A stretch of 15,052 nt of DNA from NCBI GenBank assembly GCA_041609995.1, contig JBFIPU010000067.1, positions 1-15,052 on the forward strand. Reading direction: 5' to 3'. The position numbers and the translations under genes are program-made. The number at the start of each line of letters is the position of its first letter. Position 1 is the stretch's first letter. Origin of the DNA: JABDOU01 sp041609995 (lineage in GTDB: Bacteria > Actinomycetota > Acidimicrobiia > Spongiisociales > SHLN01). The notes beneath the pieces are model-generated. The model worked only from the letters and a program-made list of their open reading frames with translations, was not told the origin of the DNA and did no database searches. Below are positions 1-5,841 of the stretch, one piece after another.

Positions 1-5
1 ACAAA

Positions 6-55
6 GGTTTCGGTGGGTTCGTCTGTCTTTTGCGGAGGGGGTGGGATTCGAACCC
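6..55. repeat. Truncated second copy of tRNA-Ser(CGA) 3' end plus flank
   Basis: Positions 6-55 match positions 81-130 at 49 of 50 bases (one mismatch, T at 9 versus A at 84), a direct repeat with a 75-nt offset. The shared block holds the T-arm and acceptor 3' strand of the minus-strand tRNA-Ser(CGA) and about 27 nt of the sequence downstream of that gene. Beyond position 55 the similarity stops and no D-arm or anticodon arm is recognisable, so this copy is not a functional tRNA. A tRNA 3' end duplicated in direct orientation is the usual footprint of site-specific integration, but no integrase is seen here, so slippage or recombination between tRNA genes is equally possible. Confidence 0.85.
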
Positions 56-80
56 CGCGCGAGGTGGGTGAGCGCATAGA

Positions 81-130
81 GGTATCGGTGGGTTCGTCTG
101 TCTTTTGCGGAGGGGGTGGGATTCGAACCC
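81..130. repeat. Intact-side copy of the tRNA-Ser 3' end direct repeat
   Basis: This is the partner of the repeat at 6-55. It overlaps the 3' part of the complete tRNA-Ser(CGA) gene (108-130) and the 27 nt beyond its 3' end (81-107). The two copies lie 75 nt apart measured start to start, with a 25-nt unrelated spacer (56-80). Confidence 0.85.
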
Positions 131-198
131 ACGGAACCGTTCACACGGCTCACGGCATTTCGAGTGCCGCGCACTAGACCGGACTATGCGACCCCTCC
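108..198 (-). tRNA. tRNA-Ser(CGA)
   Basis: A class II tRNA of 91 nt. On the minus strand the acceptor stem GGAGGGG (198-192) pairs with CCCCTCC (115-109), followed by discriminator G at 108; CCA is not encoded. The anticodon stem closes the loop CTCGAAA, giving anticodon CGA at complement 160-162, which reads UCG codons. A long variable arm and the T-arm GTGGG-TTCGAAT-CCCAC are visible, as expected for serine tRNAs. It points away from tRNA-Ser(UGA) at 446-534 and shares nearly the same 3' half with it. Confidence 0.95.
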
Positions 199-210
199 AG
201 GGGTGGCGAG

Positions 211-239
211 ATTGTATCTTTCCGTGCCGGCCGGCCGAA
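211..239 (-). promoter_or_regulatory. Probable promoter of tRNA-Ser(CGA)
   Basis: On the minus strand there is a near-consensus -10 box TACAAT (216-211), 12 nt before the tRNA 5' end, preceded at 17-nt spacing by a weaker -35 box TTCGGC (239-234). The position fits a very short 5' leader to the tRNA. Confidence 0.5.
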
Positions 240-368
240 CAGACCCTGGGTTTCCTACGTTCCAGGTGCGCTACTCGCCCCTACCTCGACCCTGTCGAGA
301 CCGAGTCTGATTCGGATCCCACACTCGCATGGGAGGGGGGGTCCGTTTCACGGCTAGGAAAGATGGTG

Positions 369-385
369 GGAACGCCTTGCGTTCC
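369..385. other. Perfect 7-bp inverted repeat between the two tRNA-Ser genes
   Basis: GGAACGC (369-375), loop CTT, GCGTTCC (379-385) form a perfect hairpin. It lies 2 nt before the tRNA-Ser-like fragment at 388. There is no T-tract, so it is not a classical intrinsic terminator. It shares the 10-mer GCCTTGCGTT with the hairpin after tRNA-Arg at 2201-2223. A smaller hairpin, CTCGAC-CCT-GTCGAG, is at 285-299. Confidence 0.6.
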
Positions 386-387
386 AT

Positions 388-412
388 AGCGGACGAGAAG
401 GCGACGGTCTTG
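388..412 (+). pseudogene. Decayed tRNA-Ser fragment (D-arm to anticodon loop)
   Basis: Positions 388-412 align with 459-481 of tRNA-Ser(UGA). Apart from a 2-nt insertion (GA) and one substitution (G for A), all bases match. The similarity covers the 3' side of the D-arm through the start of the anticodon loop and stops inside it. No acceptor, variable or T-arm follows. I read it as a broken tRNA copy; a functional role as part of the upstream region of tRNA-Ser(UGA) cannot be excluded. Confidence 0.6.
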
Positions 413-436
413 CGCGGTTTGGATCGGGGTTACGCT
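408..436 (+). promoter_or_regulatory. Possible promoter of tRNA-Ser(UGA)
   Basis: A -10-like TACGCT (431-436) sits 9 nt before the tRNA 5' end. At 17-nt spacing the -35 position holds TCTTGC (408-413), a poor match. The -10 placement is reasonable; the -35 is weak and overlaps the tRNA-like fragment. Confidence 0.3.
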
Positions 437-445
437 TCACTGCTT

Positions 446-534
446 GGAGGGATGGCCGAGCGGACGAAGGCGACAGTCTTGAAAACTGTTGAGCCCCGTA
501 AGGGGTTCCGTGGGTTCGAATCCCACTCCCTCCG
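446..534 (+). tRNA. tRNA-Ser(UGA)
   Basis: A class II tRNA of 89 nt. Acceptor stem GGAGGGA (446-452) pairs with TCCCTCC (527-533), with discriminator G at 534 and no encoded CCA. The anticodon loop CTTGAAA (478-484) gives anticodon TGA at 480-482, reading UCA and other UCN codons. The long variable arm GCCCCGTAAGGGG and the T-arm GTGGG-TTCGAAT-CCCAC confirm a serine tRNA. The photolyase gene starts 32 nt downstream on the same strand, so the two may share a transcript. Confidence 0.96.
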
Positions 535-565
535 CTGACAGGCGAGGAGGAACAGCCACGGGACC

Positions 566-2050
566 ATGAAGACCGTTTGGGTGTTCGGCGACCAACTCAA
601 CCGGCGCATCGGGGCATTGGCGGAGGCCGAGCCCGAGGACACCCGGGTTTTGATGGTCGAATCGGACCACATGATCAGAAGCCGGCCGTATCACCGCCAG
701 CGCCTCCATTTCGTGCTCGCTGCCATGCGCCGCTTCGCCGACGAGCTGCGGGGCGCCGGGTTCAAGGTCGACTATCGCCAGAGCGCCTCTCTCCGCCAGG
801 GCTACCACGAACACATCGAGCAATATGACCCTTACCAGGTGATCGCCACCGAGCCCAACGGGTGGGGGGTGGACCGCTTGGTGCGAGATCTCGGCGTTGA
901 GCTGGTCGCCTCCAACCAGTTCCTCACCCACCGGGACGACTTCGCCGACTGGGCGGAAGGCAAGAAGCGCCTGCGGCTCGAAGACTTCTACCGACATCAG
1001 CGGACAAGGCTGGATTACCTGATGGACGGGGAGCAGCCGGCCGGGGGACAGTGGAACTTCGATCACGACAATCGAGAGCCGCCCCCCGACGACGAAGGCC
1101 TATGGCCTTCTCCCATGACGTCGGAACTCGACGACCTGGATCGGGAAATCCTCGAATCGCTTCCAGACGGGCTGCCCGGCGCCGACCCGGTCGGTTGGTG
1201 GGCGACCTCTCGTCGAGCAGCGCTGGCCCGGCTGCGTCACTTCATCGACGAGCTGCTACCCGGCTTCGGACCACACGAGGACGCCATGATGGCCAGCAAC
1301 TGGCATCTGGCGCACTCGCTTCTCAGTCCTTACCTGAACGTCGGGTTGCTGCTGCCCGGTGAGGTCTGTGATCGCATCGAAGACGCCTATCGGGAGGGCA
1401 GCGTGCCGATCAACTCGGCTGAGGGCGCGATCCGTCAGATCATCGGCTGGCGGGAATACATCTGGGGCATTTACTGGCTCTGGCCCGAACAGGAGGACAG
1501 CAACGTCTTCGGCCACGACCGGCCCCTTCCGCCCGCCTTCCTCGGGGAGGCCGAGACCGACATGCGGTGTGTACAGATCACACTCGACGGGCTCGAGCGA
1601 CGGGGCTGGATCCACCACATCCAGCGTCTCATGGTGCTGTCGAACATCGCCAACCTGTATGGCGCCGATCCCATCCTCGTGCGCGATTGGATGAGGGAAC
1701 GCTACGTCGATGGCGCCGAGTGGGTGATGGGCCCCAACGTGATGGGGATGGGGCTGTGGGCCGACGGCGGGCGCATGGCGACCAAGCCGTACATCTCGGG
1801 TGGGGCGTACATCAATCGCATGTCCGACTACTGCGGCGACTGCCGATTCCGCCCATCGAAACGCACCGGCGACGACGCCTGCCCTTTCACGACTTTGTAC
1901 TGGGACTTCCTCGACCGCCATCGACAGATCCTCTCCTCCAACCACCGACTGGCCCGCCAGTACGCAACGCTTTCGAAGCTCGATGACGTCGATGAGGTGC
2001 GGGCCCGGGCGGAGGACTTGATCGCCGCTTTCGAACAGGGGGAGCTCTGA
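566..2050 (+). CDS. phrB: Iron-sulfur (6-4) photolyase / cryptochrome-family protein
   Basis: A 494-residue flavoprotein of the photolyase-related family, expected to use light and FAD to repair UV-induced (6-4) pyrimidine photoproducts in DNA, or to act as a light sensor. The N-terminus (VWVFGDQL, residues 4-11) starts the Rossmann-like antenna domain; the C-terminal half is the helical FAD/DNA-binding domain. Four cysteines, C335, C423, C426 and C439, have the spacing (88, 3, 13) recalled for the [4Fe-4S] ligands of Agrobacterium PhrB (350, 438, 441, 454). The pair H350-H351 (motif GWIHHIQRLM) falls exactly where PhrB has its catalytic His365/His366. The ATG is supported by the family N-terminus; AGGAGG at 545-550 is the best ribosome site but is rather far (15 nt). 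Substrate class is inferred; a pure sensory cryptochrome remains possible. Confidence 0.93.
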   Translation: MKTVWVFGDQLNRRIGALAEAEPEDTRVLMVESDHMIRSRPYHRQRLHFVLAAMRRFADELRGAGFKVDYRQSASLRQGYHEHIEQYDPYQVIATEPNGWGVDRLVRDLGVELVASNQFLTHRDDFADWAEGKKRLRLEDFYRHQRTRLDYLMDGEQPAGGQWNFDHDNREPPPDDEGLWPSPMTSELDDLDREILESLPDGLPGADPVGWWATSRRAALARLRHFIDELLPGFGPHEDAMMASNWHLAHSLLSPYLNVGLLLPGEVCDRIEDAYREGSVPINSAEGAIRQIIGWREYIWGIYWLWPEQEDSNVFGHDRPLPPAFLGEAETDMRCVQITLDGLERRGWIHHIQRLMVLSNIANLYGADPILVRDWMRERYVDGAEWVMGPNVMGMGLWADGGRMATKPYISGGAYINRMSDYCGDCRFRPSKRTGDDACPFTTLYWDFLDRHRQILSSNHRLARQYATLSKLDDVDEVRARAEDLIAAFEQGEL

Positions 2051-2076
2051 CCGGCCCGGTCCGGGTGGACAAACGG

Positions 2077-2107
2077 TTGCCAGGGAATGTTCGGCACCGA
2101 CTACCGT
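2077..2107 (+). promoter_or_regulatory. Probable promoter of tRNA-Arg(ACG)
   Basis: TTGCCA (2077-2082) and TACCGT (2102-2107) resemble actinobacterial -35 and -10 boxes with 19-nt spacing, slightly long. The -10 ends 14 nt before the tRNA 5' end. It lies in the 71-nt gap after the photolyase stop. Confidence 0.42.
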
Positions 2108-2121
2108 TATCCCCCACATAT

Positions 2122-2196
<75 letters not shown>

Positions 2197-2200
2197 CGGC

Positions 2201-2223
2201 AACGCAAGGCACAGCCTTGCGTT
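2201..2223. terminator. Perfect 10-bp hairpin directly after tRNA-Arg
   Basis: AACGCAAGGC (2201-2210), loop ACA, GCCTTGCGTT (2214-2223) is a perfect hairpin beginning 4 nt after the tRNA 3' end. There is no U-tract, so it would be a tail-less terminator of the kind proposed for actinobacteria, or a 3' boundary for tRNA processing. It lies between the convergent tRNA-Arg and glnD. Confidence 0.45.
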
Positions 2224-2332
2224 ACTTGCGAGGTTGCTGGCAACTCGTGGCAAGTGGGGGGTGTGTGCCTTGCCAATTGCTTGGCAACTCGTGGCAACTG
2301 GGGGTCAAGCATCGGCGTTGCTTGCGAGGTTG
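2221..2332. repeat. Short direct-repeat and TGGCAA cluster between tRNA-Arg and glnD
   Basis: The roughly 200-nt gap 2197-2405 has no credible gene. It holds two direct repeats: a 16-mer at 2221-2236 and 2317-2332 (one mismatch) and a 22-mer at 2239-2260 and 2283-2304 (one mismatch). Inside them the hexamer TGGCAA occurs at 2238, 2248, 2282 and 2292, each pair 10 nt apart, and once inverted at 2270-2275. TTGCCAA (2270-2276) and TTGGCAA (2281-2287) form a 7-bp hairpin with loop TTGC. The function is unknown; the one-turn spacing suggests protein binding sites, or the segment may be a decayed element. Confidence 0.6.
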
Positions 2333-2405
2333 GACGAACCCTCCGGGATCGCTGCGCCAAGACCCGGTGCCTGGCGTCGATCTTCAACCTCGAGGTCGAG
2401 TCGAG

Positions 2406-4691
2406 CTACTTCAGCCCGGCCAGGCGTTGGGTCAGCTCGATCAGGTGTTCTCCCGTCATCGGTGCACCGTCGATCTCGGTCAGATAGAACACGTCGATCG
2501 CTTCCGGACCGCGGGTCTCGATCAGGGCCAGGTGGATGTCGAGGCCGGTATCCGTTATTGCCTCGCACAGGTCGTGGAGCAAGCCAAAGCGGTCGGCGGT
2601 CTTGATCTCCACGACGGTGAAGTTGCGAGCGCGCGAGGCCTTGATTCCGGTCCGGATGCCGGTGTCGCGCTGTTCCCGGTAATGGCCGGCCTTCGCGCTG
2701 AGGGCCGCCTCGAAGTCGAAGTCGCCCGAGACCGCCCGCTCCAAGTCGCCAGCCAGCGCACGCATCTGACGGTCGTCGATCTCCTGCACCCGCAGTGAGC
2801 TCTGGACACGAAACTCGTCGACGGCGATCGAGTCACGCGACGTGCTCAGTCGGGCGCCCTGGATTGAAATGTTGTGGAGGGTCAGCACCCCGGTGATGGC
2901 GCTGAGCAGGCCTACATAGTCCGGAGTGGCGATTGTCAGGCTGTACACCGGGGCGGTGCCGGTGAGTCGAACCCGCACCTCGTCTGGGCGAAAGGGAGCC
3001 GCGAGCATTTCCTCGTGCAGGGCTCGTTCCTGCGGGTCGAACCAGTCGGCATACCGTGGCGGGCCCACTTCGGCCGCCACTCCGCTCGCCATGTGATCTT
3101 CGACGCGGGCGAACAGGGCACGCACCTGTCCCGCCTTCCATTCGTTCCACATCGAGGTACCCGTGGCTTTGGAATCGGCGACAGTCAGGAGATACAGCAT
3201 CCTGAGGGTGGTCAGGTCACCGACTTGTTGTGCCACATGGTCCACGGTGTCCGGATCCGAGGTGTCACGCCGCATCGCCATATTGGCGAGCAGCAGGTGG
3301 ATCTCGATCAGGCGGGTGAGGCGGCCGGCCATCGGCGCCGAGAATCCCATGCGCTTCGCCAGCCCCTCCATGATGGCAGCGCCCTTTTGCGAATGGTCCC
3401 GGGAGAAACCCTTTCCGATGTCGTGCACCCAGGCCAGCAGATTGAGCTCGTCCGGATTGAGATCCTCCGCGATTTCGGCGGTCCACAACTCTTCCGCGTG
3501 CGGGGACGTGATCGCCTGCATCTCTGCCACCGTGCGCCAGAGGTGGATGTCGGTCGGGTGCTCGTGAAACGGGGCCATCTGGGGCAGAGCCACGGTGTGG
3601 GTCCAGGTGCCCAACGAGCGCTTCACCCAACCGGCCTCCACCAGCTGGTCGAAGATCTGCCAGCCAATCTCCGGCCGAGCCAGCAGCCGGAAGAAATGCG
3701 CCCGGTTTTCCGCGTTCCAGTGTCCGCTCTCCATCCTTGCCCGGGCCAGTTCGGTCTCGGTCAACAGCCGACCTGCGTTGGCGGCGTCCGCCGCCTGGGC
3801 GATCACCGTGGTGCGGAGCGGGGCTGGGCGGCGCCGACGGAAGCGGGCAAAAGCCCTGGTGGGGCTCGATGTCGCCAGCGACGGCCACTGGCGCCGCGCC
3901 TCGCGTTCGATGGCCCTGACCGCCTGCTGGACATCGGCCAGCATGCCCTTGGCTCCGGTGCCCAGCCACCGGCCGGCTTGGCTTCGGACGTCGAGGACGA
4001 TGGCGTCCACCGGCCGCCCCGTGGTGGCATGGATTGCATTGCGGACCGCCAGCAGCCGATCGACAGCATCGGACAACACCTCAGGGTCTGCGAGACCGCC
4101 GTGCACGTGCAGGTCCCACTCGATGGCCTGGGCGGTACGCAGAGCGGCCCGTCCCGTCTTGAGGTCGAGGCTCATCAGCGGCCACGGCTCGGCGACCCGG
4201 CGCCGGATCTCTTCTTGCATCAGCGCATCAGTGATCGAGTGTTTCTTCGTGTGCAAACGGAGCGCCTCTTGCAGCGACCGAAAAGGGGCGGTTGCACCCC
4301 CGACGAGACGGGCCGTCAGAAGTGAGCAAAGCGTCTCGAACGAGTTGCGGGCGACCGCCATTGCCTCGTCGACCGAGCGGGTCGAGTGGCCCACTCGCAG
4401 CCCACTGTCCCACAGTGGATAGAAGACGGCCTCGGCTGCTTCCTTGGAACGTGCGTCGCCGCCTTCTTCCGTCAACAGCATCAGGTCGACATCCGAGTTG
4501 AGGCACAGCTCCTGCCGGCCGTAGCTGCCCAGCGCAACGAGCGCAATCGCATCCCTCACTGGTGAGCCCATCTCGACAACGGCCTGGTCGAGTGCGACCG
4601 ACAACCGCCGGCCGAGATGGCGGCCCTTCTCCCTGGGCGGATCGGCCATGACGGCCTCGCGAAGAGCCATGAACTCCGAAAGCGGGCTCAC
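2406..4691 (-). CDS. glnD: [Protein-PII] nucleotidyltransferase GlnD
   Basis: A 761-residue bifunctional nitrogen sensor that modifies PII proteins (GlnB/GlnK) when glutamine is low and removes the modification when it is high. In actinobacteria studied so far the modification is adenylylation rather than uridylylation. Domains in order: nucleotidyltransferase with GSYGRQEL (55-62) and the metal-binding pair D67/D69 in SDVDL; a long helical linker; an HD hydrolase domain with H423-D424 in WVHDIGKG; and two C-terminal ACT domains (about 582-650 and 692-761) that sense glutamine. Length fits the family. The start is GTG at 4691, 3 nt after the pfkA stop, implying translational coupling. Unlike the common actinobacterial amtB-glnK-glnD order, no PII or ammonium transporter gene is in view. 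Stop TAG at 2408-2406. Confidence 0.93.
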   Translation of the reverse strand: MSPLSEFMALREAVMADPPREKGRHLGRRLSVALDQAVVEMGSPVRDAIALVALGSYGRQELCLNSDVDLMLLTEEGGDARSKEAAEAVFYPLWDSGLRVGHSTRSVDEAMAVARNSFETLCSLLTARLVGGATAPFRSLQEALRLHTKKHSITDALMQEEIRRRVAEPWPLMSLDLKTGRAALRTAQAIEWDLHVHGGLADPEVLSDAVDRLLAVRNAIHATTGRPVDAIVLDVRSQAGRWLGTGAKGMLADVQQAVRAIEREARRQWPSLATSSPTRAFARFRRRRPAPLRTTVIAQAADAANAGRLLTETELARARMESGHWNAENRAHFFRLLARPEIGWQIFDQLVEAGWVKRSLGTWTHTVALPQMAPFHEHPTDIHLWRTVAEMQAITSPHAEELWTAEIAEDLNPDELNLLAWVHDIGKGFSRDHSQKGAAIMEGLAKRMGFSAPMAGRLTRLIEIHLLLANMAMRRDTSDPDTVDHVAQQVGDLTTLRMLYLLTVADSKATGTSMWNEWKAGQVRALFARVEDHMASGVAAEVGPPRYADWFDPQERALHEEMLAAPFRPDEVRVRLTGTAPVYSLTIATPDYVGLLSAITGVLTLHNISIQGARLSTSRDSIAVDEFRVQSSLRVQEIDDRQMRALAGDLERAVSGDFDFEAALSAKAGHYREQRDTGIRTGIKASRARNFTVVEIKTADRFGLLHDLCEAITDTGLDIHLALIETRGPEAIDVFYLTEIDGAPMTGEHLIELTQRLAGLK

Positions 4692-4694
4692 GAT

Positions 4695-5720
4695 TCAGCT
4701 GGTGAAGACTTTGGCGACCCGGAGCAGATCGTTGTCGACGGCTTTGACCTCCCCCACGCAGTCGGCCAGGCGCCGCCTGACGATCTGGTCGCTGTCCAGC
4801 GCCACCATTGCCCCGAAATCCTGATCGATGACGGCATCCATGGCGGCGACTCCGAAGCGGGTCGAGAGAACCCGGTCGGCAGGGGTGGGAGTTCCGCCGC
4901 GCTGGACGTGTCCCAGCACAGTGACCCGGGTTTCGAAGCCGGTTCCCTTCTCCAATTCCTCGGCTACTGCGTATGCAATGCCGCCGTGTTTGATCTGGCC
5001 GAATTCGTTATAGACCGGCTCGGGCACCTCCATGGTGCCCGGGATCGGCACCGCTCCCTCGGCCACGACGACGATTGTGGCAAAGCGGCCCTCTTCGTGC
5101 TTCCGGGTGATGATCTTGCAGGTCTGCTTGATGTCGAATGGCTCTTCCGGCACCAGGATCGCCGAGGCTCCGCCGGCGATTCCTGCCCAAGTTGCGATGT
5201 GGCCGACGTGGCGGCCCATGACCTCTACCACCATGACCCGATCGTGCGACTCGGCGGTCGAATGGAGACGATCGATCGATTCGGTTGCGGTCTGAACTGC
5301 AGTGTCGAAACCGAACGTCCGCTCGGTTCCTTTGATGTCGTTGTCGATGGTCTTGGGCACCCCGACGATCGGGAATCCTTCCTGCACCATGCGGTTGGCA
5401 ACCGCCAGCGTCCCGTCCCCGCCCACTGCGATGAGGGCGTCGAGCCCGTGCCGCTCGAAGGTCCTGCGGCAATCATCGACCCCGGTCTCGTAGGCGAACG
5501 GCTGGTACCGGGTTGTGCCGAGAATCGTGCCCCCCCGCACCAAGATTCCCCGGCAGGCGGCGACGTCGAGGGGCATCGTCGAGTCTTCCATCATGCCTTT
5601 CCACCCGTCACGGAACCCGACAATGGAATCACCGTTCTGGTCGGCCCGGCGCACCACGGCTCTGATGACGGCATTCAGCCCGGGGCAGTCGCCGCCTCCG
5701 GTCAGCATTCCCACTCGCAT
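4695..5720 (-). CDS. pfkA: 6-phosphofructokinase (ATP- or pyrophosphate-dependent)
   Basis: A 341-residue cytosolic phosphofructokinase that phosphorylates fructose 6-phosphate to fructose 1,6-bisphosphate, the committed step of glycolysis. Family motifs in order: GGGDCPGLN (8-16), GGTILGTTR (63-71), GGDGT (100-104), PKTIDNDIKGTE (122-133) with catalytic D126, EVMGRHVG (166-173), and GHVQRGGTPTPADR (270-283). Gly at 103 is the ATP-type residue, whereas Lys at 123 is the residue seen in pyrophosphate-dependent enzymes and in some actinobacterial ATP enzymes, so the phosphoryl donor cannot be decided from sequence. It starts at ATG 5720 behind a GGGGG stretch and is the first gene of a pfkA-glnD operon. 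Its 5' end faces the divergent PEP carboxykinase gene across 121 nt. Confidence 0.94.
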   Translation of the reverse strand: MRVGMLTGGGDCPGLNAVIRAVVRRADQNGDSIVGFRDGWKGMMEDSTMPLDVAACRGILVRGGTILGTTRYQPFAYETGVDDCRRTFERHGLDALIAVGGDGTLAVANRMVQEGFPIVGVPKTIDNDIKGTERTFGFDTAVQTATESIDRLHSTAESHDRVMVVEVMGRHVGHIATWAGIAGGASAILVPEEPFDIKQTCKIITRKHEEGRFATIVVVAEGAVPIPGTMEVPEPVYNEFGQIKHGGIAYAVAEELEKGTGFETRVTVLGHVQRGGTPTPADRVLSTRFGVAAMDAVIDQDFGAMVALDSDQIVRRRLADCVGEVKAVDNDLLRVAKVFTS

Positions 5721-5774
5721 GCCCCCAGCTTATGAAGCCACCCCGCTCCCTAAGAAACCCGACCAATTCGCGTG

Positions 5775-5792
5775 TGGCCGCCCGTGCGGTCA
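5775..5792. promoter_or_regulatory. Imperfect dyad in the pfkA-pckA divergent region
   Basis: TGGCCG (5775-5780), 6-nt spacer, CGGTCA (5787-5792) form an inverted repeat with one mismatch, roughly midway between the two divergent starts. On the plus strand it covers the expected -35 region of pckA (see the -10-like box at 5805-5810); on the minus strand it includes TTGACC, a -35-like hexamer for pfkA. It could be a shared operator, but a dyad of this quality also arises by chance in GC-rich DNA. Confidence 0.25.
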
Positions 5793-5804
5793 ACTACCTG
5801 CGCC

Positions 5805-5810
5805 TAGGGT
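5805..5810 (+). promoter_or_regulatory. Possible -10 box of pckA
   Basis: TAGGGT is a common actinobacterial -10 sequence (TANNNT) and lies 31 nt before the chosen ATG at 5842. No convincing -35 box is found 16-19 nt upstream, so the assignment is weak. Confidence 0.28.
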
Positions 5811-5841
5811 GATGAGAGCTGGCCAAGGACGGTGTCAAATC

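Noticed and set aside
1..540. Integrated element or genomic island in the tRNA-Ser region
   Set aside because: No integrase, transposase or other mobile gene lies in the window, and the duplicated tRNA ends are only 75 nt apart, so only a possible scar is reported.
2217..2798. Plus-strand open frame running from the tRNA-Arg downstream gap into the glnD region
   Set aside because: Its second part is antisense to glnD, and its first part is low-complexity repeat sequence without a ribosome site.
2874..4325. 483-codon open frame on the plus strand opposite glnD
   Set aside because: Composition shadow of glnD: no motifs and no ribosome site. GlnD domains are unmistakable on the other strand.
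4617..5735. 372-codon plus-strand open frame opposite pfkA
   Set aside because: No domain recognisable; the minus-strand phosphofructokinase accounts for the region.
5515..5841. Longer N-terminal extension of the PEP carboxykinase frame
   Set aside because: It would overlap the pfkA coding region on the opposite strand, and the added residues do not look like the family; ATG 5842 gives a normal length.
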